Shown in pieces: positions 1 to 9,011 of a stretch of DNA of 34,006 nucleotides; within the stretch, counting starts at the first letter, position 1, and each line of letters begins with the position of its first letter. This stretch comes from Bremia lactucae. Lineage: Eukaryota > Oomycota > Peronosporomycetes > Peronosporales > Peronosporaceae. The notes below the pieces were generated by a model, which worked only from the letters and a program-made list of their open reading frames with translations, did no database searches and was not told where the DNA came from. Location: positions 556,774-590,779 of the forward strand of contig NW_027152016.1 of assembly GCF_004359215.1 (NCBI RefSeq), written 5' to 3'. Position numbers and translations under genes: made by a program.

Positions 1-340
1 AAAAAATACTTAAATTAAACTATTCAATTAAATATTATATAATATATAGTAAAAAATTTATTTTATTATGTTATGATACGTGAATACTTGTTTTAGATAG
101 TTTTTTGCTAATATGATTACCGGTACTCTAGAATCCTACTTTCGTAATTTCATCAGTGCGCAAGGAGGCGCCATACTTGATTTGATAATATTATATTAAG
201 TTCAGTAGTAGATAGAAGCTCGTTACGTAGGAAACTTAATATATTAATACAGTTTCACTTCTCTCTATTCTAAAGACTTAGTCTGGACATTTTAAGCCAT
301 GTTGGATGTAGAAAAAAGATGTGTTTTTTCCCTTAAAAAG
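1..340 (+). repeat. remnant of 5' LTR of element E (right half)
   Basis: Positions 157-275 match segments inside the two E-type LTRs at about 4634-4745 and 27614-27735. They share a block GCGCAAGGAG followed by an AT-rich stretch and a GGAAACTTAATAT-type block. The first 150 bases are very AT-rich and only weakly alignable. The LTR 3' end (expected ...CCGTTACA) and the primer site are not recognisable, so the right boundary is uncertain. Confidence 0.45.
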
Positions 341-470
341 GTTATCGCGCAACGCCTGAAATGTTAAGTCATTTATGTGATTTGGAACGGAGAGCGATCA
401 AACGAATAAGTTTGGTCGTAGGCGAGCCTGCCATTGGCGCTATGATTTCACTCTGAACACAGAAAAACAT

Positions 471-885
471 GCGGCCATTGCCGAGTTCATTCGACACGAA
501 CTCGACGGGGCCCAAGGGAGAGTAGCCTTGTTTCACCAGCAAGGCTCTTAACACACAGTGCTGCTAAGACAACAGGGTGCTCAACAGTTGAACCAGTTGA
601 GACAGCAGCATTTACATGATTCTAATGGCCGACACTTCCGCGTCGACCTGAAAGCTTAGAGATCGAGATATCTAAGTTTAAGGAGTCGAGGGTGACTCCT
701 TTAGGAGGTAGTTAGTCGAATTAGACGATGTCATAGAAGCTCGTCGTCTCAGCGATGATGCGACGAAATTGAAATATGGCATGTACAACTTAGCCGGACG
801 ACCAGATCTTGTGCCTTGGGACTCAAGCTTCACGACCCGTTAGTCTATAAGTCGTATGAGGTCTTCAAGACCCACATGCAATGAT
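471..885 (+). pseudogene. gag fragment, element E
   Basis: Decayed capsid-type Gag. The start reads AAIAEFIRHELDGAQGRVAL, which aligns with the Gag of elements C and C' (FIQHELDEVKEKVAL). Further on, a frame reads RRLSDDATKLKYGMYNLAG and then LGLKLHDP and YKSYEVFKT, the retrotrans_gag region. Several stops and frame changes occur, for example in the stretch equivalent to LKIDISKFRGVEEDSLQRWF of element C. No zinc knuckle is present: the reading stops at about 885, where an inverted RT-derived segment begins. In a working element this protein would form the virus-like particle. Confidence 0.65.
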
Positions 886-1051
886 CGATTTTGGTCCGCA
901 ATCGCCAGGATTAGCGATTGTATCAAGCTTTGCTTGATACCCTTGGAATACTGCAATAAGCACTCCATTCTCACTTCACATTTTTCTTCAACAAAGAAGA
1001 AAAATGTACTGTCATTTTGGCATAATTGCATGAGTACTTGTGCAGGTACGT
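886..1051 (-). repeat. inverted copy of the RT/RNase H connection segment (hairpin arm)
   Basis: Read on the minus strand this segment encodes a YLHKYS...NYAKMTVHFSSLL-like RT connection peptide, opposite in orientation to the rest of element E. Its reverse complement matches 1215-1372. The inner 20 bases, 1032-1051 and 1215-1234, are perfectly complementary (GAGTACTTGTGCAGGTACGT and its complement). A nested perfect 12-bp hairpin (arms 978-989 and 996-1007) lies inside it. The result is a long imperfect inverted repeat of about 160-base arms around the RT thumb. Confidence 0.75.
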
Positions 1052-1052
1052 T

Positions 1053-1360
1053 TTTAAGTACCCACGTCCGAAAGGTGCTTGCAGCGATTATACACTTCTT
1101 AGGTAAAATCGTGGGTAAAATCGGTGTACGCCTGGATCCGAAAAATATCAAGACGATCACCGATTGGCCTGTGCCAGTTGAGGTAAAGGGACTTCAAAAG
1201 TTCATCGGTTAGCGACGTACCTGCACAAGTACTCACATATGAAACGACAGTACATCTTTGCTCTTTGTTGAAAACAAATTGTAAAGTGGTCATGAAACGC
1301 TGATTGGCGGCACTGCTTTGGGAATATAAAGCAAAGCTTGATGCAATTGCGGACCAAGAC
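1053..1360 (+). pseudogene. reverse transcriptase thumb/connection fragment, element E
   Basis: A frame reads HFLGKIVGKIGVRLDPKNIK then ITDWPVP and LQKFIG. This is the conserved end of Ty3 RT, where family members read LGCxVGKHGVRPDPEKIKA. The connection peptide TYLHKYS follows after a frame change at 1212. The palm with the YxDD catalytic motif is missing, so no polymerase activity is possible. The 1215-1372 part is the plus-strand arm of the long inverted repeat with 886-1051. Confidence 0.75.
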
Positions 1361-1800
1361 CAACCAATTCATGTGGTCTGTGACGCCAGCGGTTTCGCAA
1401 TCGGCTGTGCGCTATTGCAATATGACACAGACGAAGCTGAGCGCGTCGTCAGTTTTTAACCGCATCAACTTCAACCCGCTAAACGCAACTATCCAGTGCA
1501 TAACATTGAGCTCCTTACCATGAATCACGCACTGGCTAAGTTTAGGGTCTGACTCTCGGGAAATAGACCGTTCATTGTATATGCGGACCATGCGTCCTTA
1601 CGCACGCTCGTAAAAATCCACACATCTCGCAAATAATGGCGAAATGTTCGCGAAGTAAAACTTCTCCGTGAAGTATAATATTTGACGACTTAACGTCGTC
1701 GCTGATGCCTTTTCACGCCGGCCCGATTTTGAGTCGGCTGCGCAAATCAACATTGATCGTAAGGCTACTGTTGCAACAATAAGTGTTTCGTCATCAACAT
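1361..1800 (+). pseudogene. RNase H domain remnant, element E
   Basis: The stretch VVCDASGFAIGCALLQYDTD carries the first RNase H aspartate in the DAS motif. After a stop at about 1457 and a frame change, a further conserved block reads RPFIVYADHASLRTLVK, with the DH pair. The tail that normally ends in DALSRRPDFE is scrambled by frameshifts around 1640-1740. The domain would degrade the RNA of RNA/DNA hybrids; here it is broken into at least three frames. Confidence 0.7.
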
Positions 1801-1984
1801 TACTCGACGACAAGCTTCTCAAGAAGATAAGGCTCTTAATAGGTAGATGGATTACCTTATGAATTCATCTCAACAATTTTTAAAAGGATTGTAGAAATTG
1901 TATTGATCCTCAACAGATCGATATACAACCCGCAATGGTTTATTGTATATTATACAGCCATTGCTGGCGACAAACTTCGTGTCG

Positions 1985-2705
1985 TCATCCTTACTTATAA
2001 TGATTTGCGATTACGCATCATGTACGACGATGCACTATAAAGTGGTCGACATGGACGTAAGAGCACTTATCTTACAAAAAGTCGCGACTTCTATTGGCCA
2101 CGCCAGTATTAATTCGTCCGCAAGTACATACATGTTTGCGAAGTTTGTCAATGAATAAAGCCCATTGCTTCATCCCGTGGTTCGTTTGCAACCTCTGCCT
2201 GTTTAGGCAGAGTGTTGGTAGTCCGTATTTATTGACTTCGTCTTCGGATTCTTCGAAGACAACCACAAGAATCATGGTATTATCGTTTTCGTTGATCGTT
2301 TTAGCAGAATGGTACATCTTGCTGTAGTCCCAAAGTCGACCACAACCACAATTTGTGTTCGTGGCTTCGTTGACACGATATTTCGACTCCATGGGTTACT
2401 CAGTCAACGAGTCTCAGATCGAGACAAGTAATTCACGGCGGAATTTTGGCAAATAGGGTTTCAAATACTTGGAACACAGTTGATAATGTCAATTTATCTT
2501 CATCCTGAAACAGACGGCCAGACAGAGCGTGCAAATCATATTCTTCAAGAAATACTTTGCAGATACGATCACTCTTTTAAGAGTTGGATCGAGAATATAG
2601 CAACAATTCAGTGCATGCTTCTACAAACCTTATACCGCTTTTCGTGTATGGCTTACGCCACCCACGTGAATCTAGTTTGTATTGCAGTGACTGGGACGTT
2701 GGACT
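1985..2705 (+). pseudogene. integrase remnant, element E
   Basis: N-terminal zinc-binding part begins NDLRLRIMYDDA (element C reads NDLRLRIMYERHDAPITGHR). The catalytic core is recognisable in pieces: DFVFGFFEDN, VFVDRFSRMVHLAVVPKS, VSDR, then HPETDGQTERANHILQEIL near 2497-2570. This gives remnants of the D,D,E triad positions, but the pieces are in different frames and a stop follows the second aspartate region. It continues to KSWIENIATIQCMLL at about 2620. The GPY/F C-terminal module is not recognisable downstream, so the integrase is also truncated. Confidence 0.75.
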
Positions 2706-2739
2706 AACCTTTGTTCCAAGCTTGAACAGCCTTTGATTA

Positions 2740-4330
2740 AAATGTACAAAACATAGGCCGTGAGGTTGGCTTAACAAGCTAATGCTTTCCGTGAAAGGTT
2801 CGAGACACGGACCGTAGCCGGTGTACGCCGAACGCTGCACCGTTTGTCAGACAGAGGAGCAGGAATACCTTGCCTCTCGAGGAGGTATCATTCCATGCTG
2901 TTTAAAGGGTGCGGGTCATGCCCTTAAGGAACCATTTTCCCTTGAAAATCTTCATCAGAGGATGCTAATCTCTTACGAGATGCGTCAAGGAATTGAGAAT
3001 TTGTAATCCTTTTACGAGCACAAGAGGCGCTCCATATCCGAAGGACCTTTTGTCGAAGAGGGTTATGCACGACGTACCGCAGGACGAGACCCGTAACGTC
3101 TATCATCAGTTGGAAACGAGGTTCCCACCTATCATGCGAGGGTGAGTACCTTGTCAGCGAAGGAGATAACTCGTTCGAACCTCGTTTGCGTCACAGTGGT
3201 TTAAGAATCTTTCAACAAGAAAACATTTCTCACGACCCGATCCGCCAATGGATGTGAAAGGGGAGGGAATATCGGGCTCGCCTCGTTTGACGAATCGGAT
3301 CAATATTGTGATTTGAATCACACCATTTATATTTGAGGAAGATCTTGGTCTCGAGCTATCACGTCGTCGCGAGTTTGCGGTATCCGTTGATAATGTTTTT
3401 TACGACCACTTGAGAAGTTGTGCCCAGGTTGCGACTGAACAACTGGGGAGCGAAGCTATTGCGTGGTGAGCAAGAGCTAGTAGGTTCTTTGCTCGAGCGT
3501 GGCATCCTTTGCCAGTTTACAAGTGTACACCAACGCCAGAAAAAGGCATTTATGAATAATTCCGTTTCACATTCACCAGGCTTCTGAAGCCTGGATGAGT
3601 CGAATAGCGGAATACGAATACGATATTGATCGTTGATCATACCAGAGCACCGAATCAGGTTTTCTTTAGAAGGCAACCAAGGCCTATTTTCAGAAGCGAA
3701 TCGCAATGTATTGCAGTCCCTCTCCTATTGACTCATGTTAGGGCTAAAGCTAATTTGGCCCTTCGAGCGATTCCTAGAATCAGTCATATTCAAGTAATAA
3801 CATTCTTTTCTCGACGCTTACTTCATTCCTGGTGACGTACACTTACGTCACCAGAGTGATTTTCGCCCATGGAGTCATCATCAGATGACGCTTCACCAAA
3901 GAGCTCCGACGAGTCGAACAACCTCGTCATCATCTCTTTAGTTGTCACGTTAAAGCCCAAACATTTTACGGACTCGGCGCCGGGTGATCTGGCGACCTTC
4001 ACAGTCGCCACGGAGTCGAGCGATGATAGTGACTTGGACCAGCCTCCTACAATTGGTGTAGCACGTGTTTTGTCCCCGTCATCTGCGATGTCATAAACAG
4101 ACGACATCACCAGTCATCTCCAAGGGGAGTAAGAGATGATGTGTTCCCCACAGTAGATGCATTAGCGTCTACTGAATTTTTTTATACTGACAGCTTTATT
4201 GATCCGTGCAGCTGCCAGATTAGCGGCATCACGGCCAACGCGCTCAGGCTTATTCGTCGCCATCTTGATTTTGGTCAAATCAATAATGCATATAAATTTG
4301 GTATCTTTATTAAGTTTATAAATGCGAAAT
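2740..4330 (+). pseudogene. unrecognised sense-strand 3' coding region of element E
   Basis: Between the integrase and the 3' LTR several plus-strand frames look protein-like, although I do not recognise the product. About 2760-2880 reads VAGVRRTLHRLSDRGAGIP. About 3335-3470 reads EEDLGLELSRRREFAVSVDN followed by VFYDHLRSCAQVATEQLG. 3869-4096 is open and acidic-rich (MESSSDDASPKSSDESNN...). The last part (3990-4260) is homologous to the C-terminal reading at 27052-27300 of element E', sharing FTV near its start and DAxASTE further on. Stops and frame changes are frequent. The conserved position directly before the LTR in both copies suggests an extra ORF of this family. Confidence 0.45.
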
Positions 4331-4331
4331 T

Positions 4332-4359
4332 ACAGGAAAGACATAACAATCTTTCCTGT
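4332..4359 (+). other. hairpin upstream of the 3' LTR
   Basis: Perfect 9-bp stem (ACAGGAAAG / CTTTCCTGT) with a 10-base loop, about 50 bases before the LTR. Element E' has a different stem at the equivalent place (27324-27346). A second perfect 18-bp palindrome, CAGTCACTATAGTGACTG, lies at 4370-4387. Confidence 0.7.
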
Positions 4360-4406
4360 CACCCTAAATCAGTCACTATAGTGACTGTTGATCAGGGGTG
4401 AGGTGA

Positions 4407-4898
4407 TGTAATGGGTGTCCCGTTACATAAATATATATCGAGTAAGAGAAATAACTTTCCTGTAAGAGGAATTTTATAACGAAGTACAAAATTATTATCT
4501 TTATTATTTTGAGTGGAATAGTTTAAATAATACCCAATTTGTTGTTCTGGATGCATTAAGACATTAGCTCTATTGATTGGTTGATTTAAGTCTAAATCAA
4601 CACCGCCAATCGTTACAAGACACGATTTTACAGTGCGCAAGGAGGCGCTATACTGAGTCAGATATTAATAGAACGATTTTAGTAGTAAATGAATATCGTT
4701 AGGTAGGAAACTAAATATACAGACACAGCTCTACTTTTTCCTAATTTAGATCCATTGAATTACCTTTGGTTGCTGAAAACCTTAAGCTTAATTGAAACCT
4801 TCCTCTGTACTCCTGTGAACGTGAAGTTTCGAGGTGCACTGTAATCAGTGTAAGGTGAACAAGTACTTATCAGTACCACTGAAAGGTGCCCCGTTTCA
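4407..4898 (+). repeat. 3' LTR of element E
   Basis: Begins TGTAATGGGTGTCCCGTTACA, itself nearly palindromic, and ends GGTGCCCCGTTTCA. The end matches the LTR end of element C (AGTGCCCCGTTACA). It aligns along its length with 27396-27878, and its 5' part aligns with the inverted fragment 10583-10789. A purine-rich run (AGGGGTGAGGTGA) immediately precedes it, as expected of a polypurine tract. Length is about 492 bp. Confidence 0.75.
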
Positions 4899-5051
4899 AA
4901 TATTGTCTTCTGTAGCAACAAGAAGTACAGCTTGAAAGATAGAGTGAGATTTAGGGTTTCTGGGCCCAGGCCAAATCTAGCCTACTGTAGCCAATCTCAG
5001 ATTGTCAATCGCAGCTGCTCGGTGCCCCTCATCCCTGGTCGGAGACCCAAT

Positions 5052-5208
5052 CTTTGACACTCCTCCTCACCGACAGTGTCGAGCAGTACAATTGTTTTTG
5101 CCAATACAGTCACCAGTCGCACCTCAAAATGACTCGGCCGCTCTTGCGGCCAACTATCTTGGCTCAACCGACCGTAGTTACAGCTTGACCACGCCTTAAC
5201 GAAGCTGT
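5052..5208 (-). other. 3' flank of copia remnant: possible polypurine tract and LTR start
   Basis: On the minus strand, downstream of the copia pol stop, a purine-rich run GTGAGGAGGAG (5060-5070) is followed by TGTCAAAG (5059-5052). That is a plausible polypurine tract and LTR start. The rest of such an LTR would run left through 4899-5051, where I see no other feature; its left end cannot be fixed. Confidence 0.3.
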
Positions 5209-5610
5209 TTATTTCTGCGCCAGTCCCACAATGCTCAGCAGCACGGTCAATCTCGTTGTGTCTACCGCTTTAGTCATCAAGTCTGCTGGTATCTGTTTTC
5301 CTTTCGAATACTCCGGCTATAGGATTCCACGCTTCAGACAATTCCCCACAACTTGATACGCACGAACTAGATGTTTTATTTAACAAATCATAAAGACATT
5401 GGTACTTTATTATATTTAATGCTTAGCTTTTTCAGATGTGCCCTCGCCTCCTAGCAGTTTAATTGCAAACTGGTTGTCGACTCGCAAGGCCAAAGAATAG
5501 TTGTTTTTGACACACAACTCAGCGAACAGTTTACGGACTTACAGGGGTAACGTAGCCAACACCGAAGCTACCGTATATTCACCTTCTATTGTCGACTTAA
5601 AGCCTTTCTG
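5209..5610 (-). pseudogene. Ty1/copia RNase H remnant
   Basis: Reading from about 5610 leftwards on the minus strand gives STIEGEYTVASV, then RKLFAELCVKNNY, LRVDNQFAIKLL and GEGTSEKAKH. These are the hallmarks of copia RNase H (EAEY, DNQSAI, and the KxKHID region). After frame changes the end reads EYSKGKQIPADLMTKAVDTT and stops at 5209-5211, matching the usual copia pol ending (the xxADxxTKxL motif). It is the only copia piece found in the window. It is frameshifted at least twice and truncated upstream, so it is inactive. Confidence 0.7.
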
Positions 5611-5679
5611 CACGTTCAGCTCACTGGCATTCCGTCGAGTATGACCAGTCCGCCCGTGACGGACTTCCTATCCTTTTTA

Positions 5680-6030
5680 TCTGGCAGTTCTCTGTTACAA
5701 ACAAATAATAATTTGCGCGAACGTGTAGGTGCGTTCGAGTCTAGACGGCTTAAAGCCGCGAAAAAGCTGCGAAAAAGATTACTTAGTTTATGACAACAAG
5801 TTACTTGCAATGAAGTATGCTATTGTCAAATTCAGAGTTCATCTGCTAAGGTTTAAGCAATTTGTGATATATTAAGATCACGCGTCTTTACGTACTGCGA
5901 CAAAGTCGCCCCATCTCTCAAAGAGAATAACTAGATGACTTTTAATTTGCCGAAAACAGTCCCGAGGTGAAATAAAGGCCTGGCAAGCAGAATGCTTTGG
6001 CTGATGCGTTACCACGCAGGCCGGATAATT
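5680..6030 (+). pseudogene. RNase H remnant, element A
   Basis: Reads GSSLLQTNNNLRERVGAFES then RRLKAAKK, matching the B element (ALLQTDVDGHQRVIAFESKK). The DASDFAIG motif with the first catalytic aspartate lies upstream of the truncation point and is absent. The final part gives ADALPRRPDN before a stop at about 6030. Frame changes occur around 5780 and 5870. Confidence 0.65.
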
Positions 6031-6154
6031 AGCTCTCTCATTTTTAACGACGATAATGTCACCTATTACTGAATTGATCCGTTCGGCTTACGCCACGAAT
6101 GAGTAGTGTGTAGCTCTGTTACGAGCTCTAAAGAGTACTAACTCGGGTTTTCGA

Positions 6155-6935
6155 TTGTCGGCACGTTTGCGCGCAAGGGTACATCGACATTTTATCGATA
6201 TCAACCTGTTGCTTTATAGCGCGGACGCAGCGGATAATACTCCGCACGTCGTAGCTCCTCATAAAAAGGATTTGAAGTACCGAAATCTCAATTATGCCCA
6301 CGATACTGTACCTGCAGGTCCTCTCGGTATAGAAAAGGCCTACAGCTTTGTAGCCAGTTTTATTGGTGGCCCAAACTTTACAAATGGGTCAGCATATACG
6401 TTCACTTATGCGAACCTTGCCAACGGTTTAAACCCTTGGCGCATGCTGCTGCATCACTGGCAAGTCTGCCCGTACCCACAGTGTTCGAAGTTTATTAGCA
6501 TGGTTTTTGTTTTTCGCCTACTGAAAGATTCGGCCGGCATCGTAGCCTTTGTTGACCGATTGAGAAAAATGGCTCACCTATCCGCGATGCCGAATACCAT
6601 TGTCGGTGAGGGTACTGCGAGATTATTCAGCGATCGCGTGTTTCGACAATACGGTTTGCCTGTGGCAATTGTCTTAGATCGAGGCCCCTATTTTAGGGAA
6701 AATTCTGGAACTCGATTTTCAGAGTGCTTGGCACCAGTTGGACATGTCCACCGCGGACCATTCACCGACCGATGATCAAACTGAACGTTTCAATCGCTTC
6801 ATCGAAGACGTCCCACAGTGTGTGCTGAGACACAAACGCTGGAGCTCAATGCTCTCGAAAGTGGAGTTTGCGTTAAATAACGCATACCATGCAAACAGAT
6901 ATATGAAGCTGATGCTAAAGGCAGAAGTTGTATGA
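6155..6935 (+). pseudogene. integrase remnant, element A, catalytic Asp lost
   Basis: An open stretch of about 200 codons to 6775 continues in a second frame, 6738-6935. Compared with element B the zinc-binding Cys pair (CETCQRIKP) has become YANLANGLNP. The first catalytic aspartate is replaced by valine (SMVFVFRLL against SMDFVFGLP). The second is kept in a changed context (LDRGPYF against SDRDPRF), and the glutamate region is kept (DDQTERFNRF). Although long stretches are open, the enzyme cannot be functional. A deletion removes the segment between NNAYHAN and the GPY/F module. Confidence 0.75.
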
Positions 6936-7168
6936 ATTATTATGCGGTCGGAGACCGAGTTCTGTTAAACGCTAAGAGCCTACCTACAAACTTGGTTTTT
7001 TGCGGTCTCACAGACCAAATTGCGTCCGCACTTTACTGGATCATTTTCGGGTCGGGTGCGAAGAAGGGTTTGGGTTACACGTCAAATCGTTCTAGCAAGC
7101 TCCGTATAAACCCACTGTTCTACGTTGGCTTGCGTAAGCCATATCAGGACCCTCTTACGTGGACTTGA
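6932..7168 (+). pseudogene. integrase GPY/F module, element A
   Basis: Reads YAVGDRVLLNAKSLPTNLVF and later FYVGLRKPYQDP. It is the counterpart of B (VGDRVLLNAKNLPTNLV..., IGPFTFVAKKGLAY, FYVGLL). The GPF core itself is degraded to IIFGSGAKKGLGYT. This domain binds DNA and helps direct integration. It overlaps the previous frame by four bases and ends at a stop. Confidence 0.7.
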
Positions 7169-7364
7169 AGGCGCTTGCGCCGAACAGGCGGTCGTACCGG
7201 AGTTTGCTGCATCCTCACCAGGATGTCCAGCTGGCCCTCTTAACAAAGTCGTTGACGTTCCGACGTTGAGACATGGTTTTTGACTGCCATAAAAGAGCCC
7301 TCAACGTGAGCAAGGCCCTCGCGAAGAAGTTGCACCTCATGCTTTTTGGAGCATCAAATGCTTC

Positions 7365-7560
7365 CACCAAGATTTCGGCCCCCTCCCGCGTTGCTCGATG
7401 AGCGAGAGAACCTTCAGTTTCATGTAGAGAAGCTTAAAAGCGTCGTCGTCGGAAGGGCAAATACCAGTATCTGGTGAAGTAGCTTGTGTACCTCCCTTCG
7501 CAAAACTCTTGGGAGTTTCTGGTATCTCTTCGACAATAGTGCCCGTGCGCCGTTGACGTT
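7365..7560 (+). pseudogene. chromodomain remnant, element A
   Basis: A plus-strand frame reads FRPPPALLDERENLQFHVEK, then in another frame a degraded KYQYLVK...SQNSWEF region. It corresponds to the chromodomain of B at about 21450-21640 (FHVEKLLKRRRREGQ, YLVKWLG, SKNSWEFEVPL). A frameshift falls inside the domain. A 151-codon minus-strand frame covers 7337-7792, antisense to this domain; no ATG start could be assigned to it. Confidence 0.6.
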
Positions 7561-8083
7561 TATAAACGCCACGCTCGGAGTCAACTTGCGTCAGATGACG
7601 CTTCACATTGAAAAAGATGGTTATTGGCCCGTGATGCGGTTTCGATCTATGTTTGTGCGAGCAACTGAAACCTGAACTTTTGGCTAGGTCTCTCCTCGTT
7701 TTAAGGTATAATCGCCGACCGTAACTGGCCTTCGGTTTTAAGCTTGGCGAAGTCGAAGCGAAGCTTTCGTTCCAAACGAACATCAGCCACATGCGCAGAC
7801 TTTCTTATCGACCAGATTTTGCGGAGGCGGCGGGTCCGATGGACCCAACTCCCAAAACGAAGCGTCGTTTTTGCTTTTCGATTCGTTTAGAAACAGAACG
7901 GTCAGAATTAATCTCATTGAGGTCACCAAGCCCCAGGAACCAGATCACGAAAACGCGTTAAATACTGACATTACGTCTTTAATATTGCTCGCTCATGAAG
8001 GGCGTCGCGAGCAGCGAGCTCCTCCGGCGTCCTCGCCTTGGATCCAGAGGGGTCCAGCTTTTCAAGCTGTGACCCGTAATCTC
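7560..8083 (-). pseudogene. minus-strand coding remnant, homologous to 21865-22140
   Basis: From about 8045 leftwards the minus strand reads ARTPEELAARDALHERA, then QYLTRFRD, and in another frame WVHRTRRLRKIWSIRKSA. The copy at 21865-22140 reads ARTPEEIAARDALHEHYL, QYLTRLRDQ and WVHRARKLRNIWNIRESA. The changes are mostly conservative, so the minus strand was the coding one. Function is not recognised. It lies between plus-strand element A and minus-strand element C'. It is broken by a stop after about 20 codons and by frameshifts. The junction with C' RT is at about 8083/8084. Confidence 0.5.
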
Positions 8084-8390
8084 ACTAGCCATTCCCAGAG
8101 CATCCCACTGGGAGTGCTCACTGCTGTGTACGGGATGTCCCGTTCACGCATAAGGATTTGGTAGAACCCATCCATCAGATCCATAGACGAAAAGTTTGTA
8201 CTCTTAGACATACCATCTATGATTACGTCTTTTCTAAGTATCGGCGTTTGAGCCGGTACCAATGCAGTATTCAGTTTGTTGAATGCGTGCACTATCCGCC
8301 ACCCTCCTGTGGCCTTTTGCACACAGAAGGTCGGAGAGCTATGTGGGGAGTTAACTCCCTTAGATGGCCCTCTTCGAATCGATCGGTAAA
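8084..8390 (-). pseudogene. reverse transcriptase N-terminal half, element C'
   Basis: Minus-strand reading FCVQKATGGWRIVHAFNKLN, then PAQTPILRKDVIIDGMSKST and DLMDGFYQILMRERDIPYTA, ending in SGMLWEWLV. These are the fingers and first palm blocks of Ty3 RT, including the aspartate of DLMDGFYQ. The sequence then runs into unrelated bases and stops at 8062. The YxDD motif is not present because of the truncation. Confidence 0.8.
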
Positions 8391-8830
8391 GAATTTATCG
8401 ATCGCAAGTACTTGTTCACGAGGCAGTGGCCGCTATTTATGACACAGTACTTCATGCCCGGTTTGAGCTCGATCTCATGTCGAGTGCCTTTATCCTTATG
8501 CAACTTGCACGGAACTGCTTCAGGGAATACATCCCTGAATTCTGCTAAATTCTGGTATTGATTTTTTGTCTTGAGTGACTCCCAGGATTGAGTAGTATAC
8601 CTCTCAATCCGATTCTTCACATCGAGGACAAATTCGTCCATCGATGAGCTGCTGAGAACCCGTTTGTTCTCTGCAAAAATTACCGCTGACCGAATGTCGG
8701 TTACGTAATCGTCCTCAGTGACGAGTACGCAGATCTGCTTGATTTTACCACCATGCAGATCTCTCAAGAACCGCTTAGGTTCTTGAGAGATCGGGTTGGT
8801 AATTGTGTTATCCCCGAAGTTAACTTCGGA
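8360..8830 (-). pseudogene. PR-RT spacer and RT start, element C'
   Basis: Open minus-strand frame 8767-8360 reading DLHGGKIKQICVLVTEDDYV, then KNRIERYTTQSWESLK, FRDVFPEAVPC and DKGTRHEIELKPGMKYCV. The last block is the start of RT; the rest is the poorly conserved linker between protease and RT. It differs from the equivalent ORF of C (25610-24981) mainly by a few substitutions and by an extra TGAGAGATC-type insertion. That insertion makes a perfect 15-bp hairpin at 8758-8792 and breaks the frame upstream. Confidence 0.75.
8758..8792. repeat. perfect 15-bp hairpin specific to element C'
   Basis: Arms 8758-8772 (GATCTCTCAAGAACC) and 8778-8792 are perfectly complementary around a 5-base spacer GCTTA. 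Element C has only the inner 6 bp of the stem followed directly by AGGGTTGG, so the outer half of the right arm looks like an inverted copy of the left arm. Confidence 0.85.
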
Positions 8831-9011
8831 GGCGCATACAGATCAAGAGTATAAGCGCCTACTCTTGAACCGTTATTAACCAAGACATTTAATGTCTCGG
8901 TTTCTTATACACAGGATGCCGAGGGATCAATTTAGGTGCAGAAACACATAGTGATTGTGTGTCTGGAGCAACTTTAGTCAAGAGATTTGCAATTCTCATA
9001 AGGTAGCTGGA

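Larger units (their letters stand above)
1..4898 (+). mobile_element. Ty3/gypsy element E, decayed, with 3' LTR
   Basis: Plus-strand LTR retrotransposon in the order LTR remnant, gag, reverse transcriptase (partial), RNase H, integrase, unrecognised 3' coding region, polypurine stretch, 3' LTR. Orientation is set by gag and pol reading on the plus strand and by the LTR starting TGTAATGG after a purine-rich run (about 4393-4406). The protease and most of the RT are deleted between gag and the RT thumb. Gag resembles that of elements C and C', and parts of the LTR also resemble theirs, so E and C are related families. All coding parts carry stops or frameshifts. Confidence 0.75.
5680..7560 (+). 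mobile_element. Ty3/gypsy fragment A (RNase H to chromodomain)
   Basis: Truncated plus-strand element of the same family as element B (19560-21640). It starts abruptly inside RNase H (GSSLLQT, against IGSALLQT in B) at about 5680 and runs through integrase, GPY/F module and chromodomain. No LTR is attached. The two copies are roughly 80 percent identical by eye over the GPY/F region. Immediately downstream lies a minus-strand reading (7560-8083), then minus-strand element C', the same arrangement as at B and C. Confidence 0.75.

Noticed and set aside
840..1160. Minus-strand ORF of 106 codons as a separate gene
   Set aside because: It is the inverted RT/RNase H connection segment of element E and not an independent gene.
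3823..4110. Minus-strand ORF of 95 codons
   Set aside because: The opposite strand fits better: the homologous E' copy ends with a plus-strand stop and a coherent helical C-terminus.
4407..4617. A short separate 212-bp LTR ending at TCGTTACA
   Set aside because: Homology between E and E' continues past this point to GTTTCA/ATTACA at 4898/27878, and that end matches the C LTR end, so the longer unit is the LTR.
5002..5199. Plus-strand ORF of 65 codons
   Set aside because: Lies in the probable copia 3' flank, opposite to its strand. No domain and no homolog in the window.
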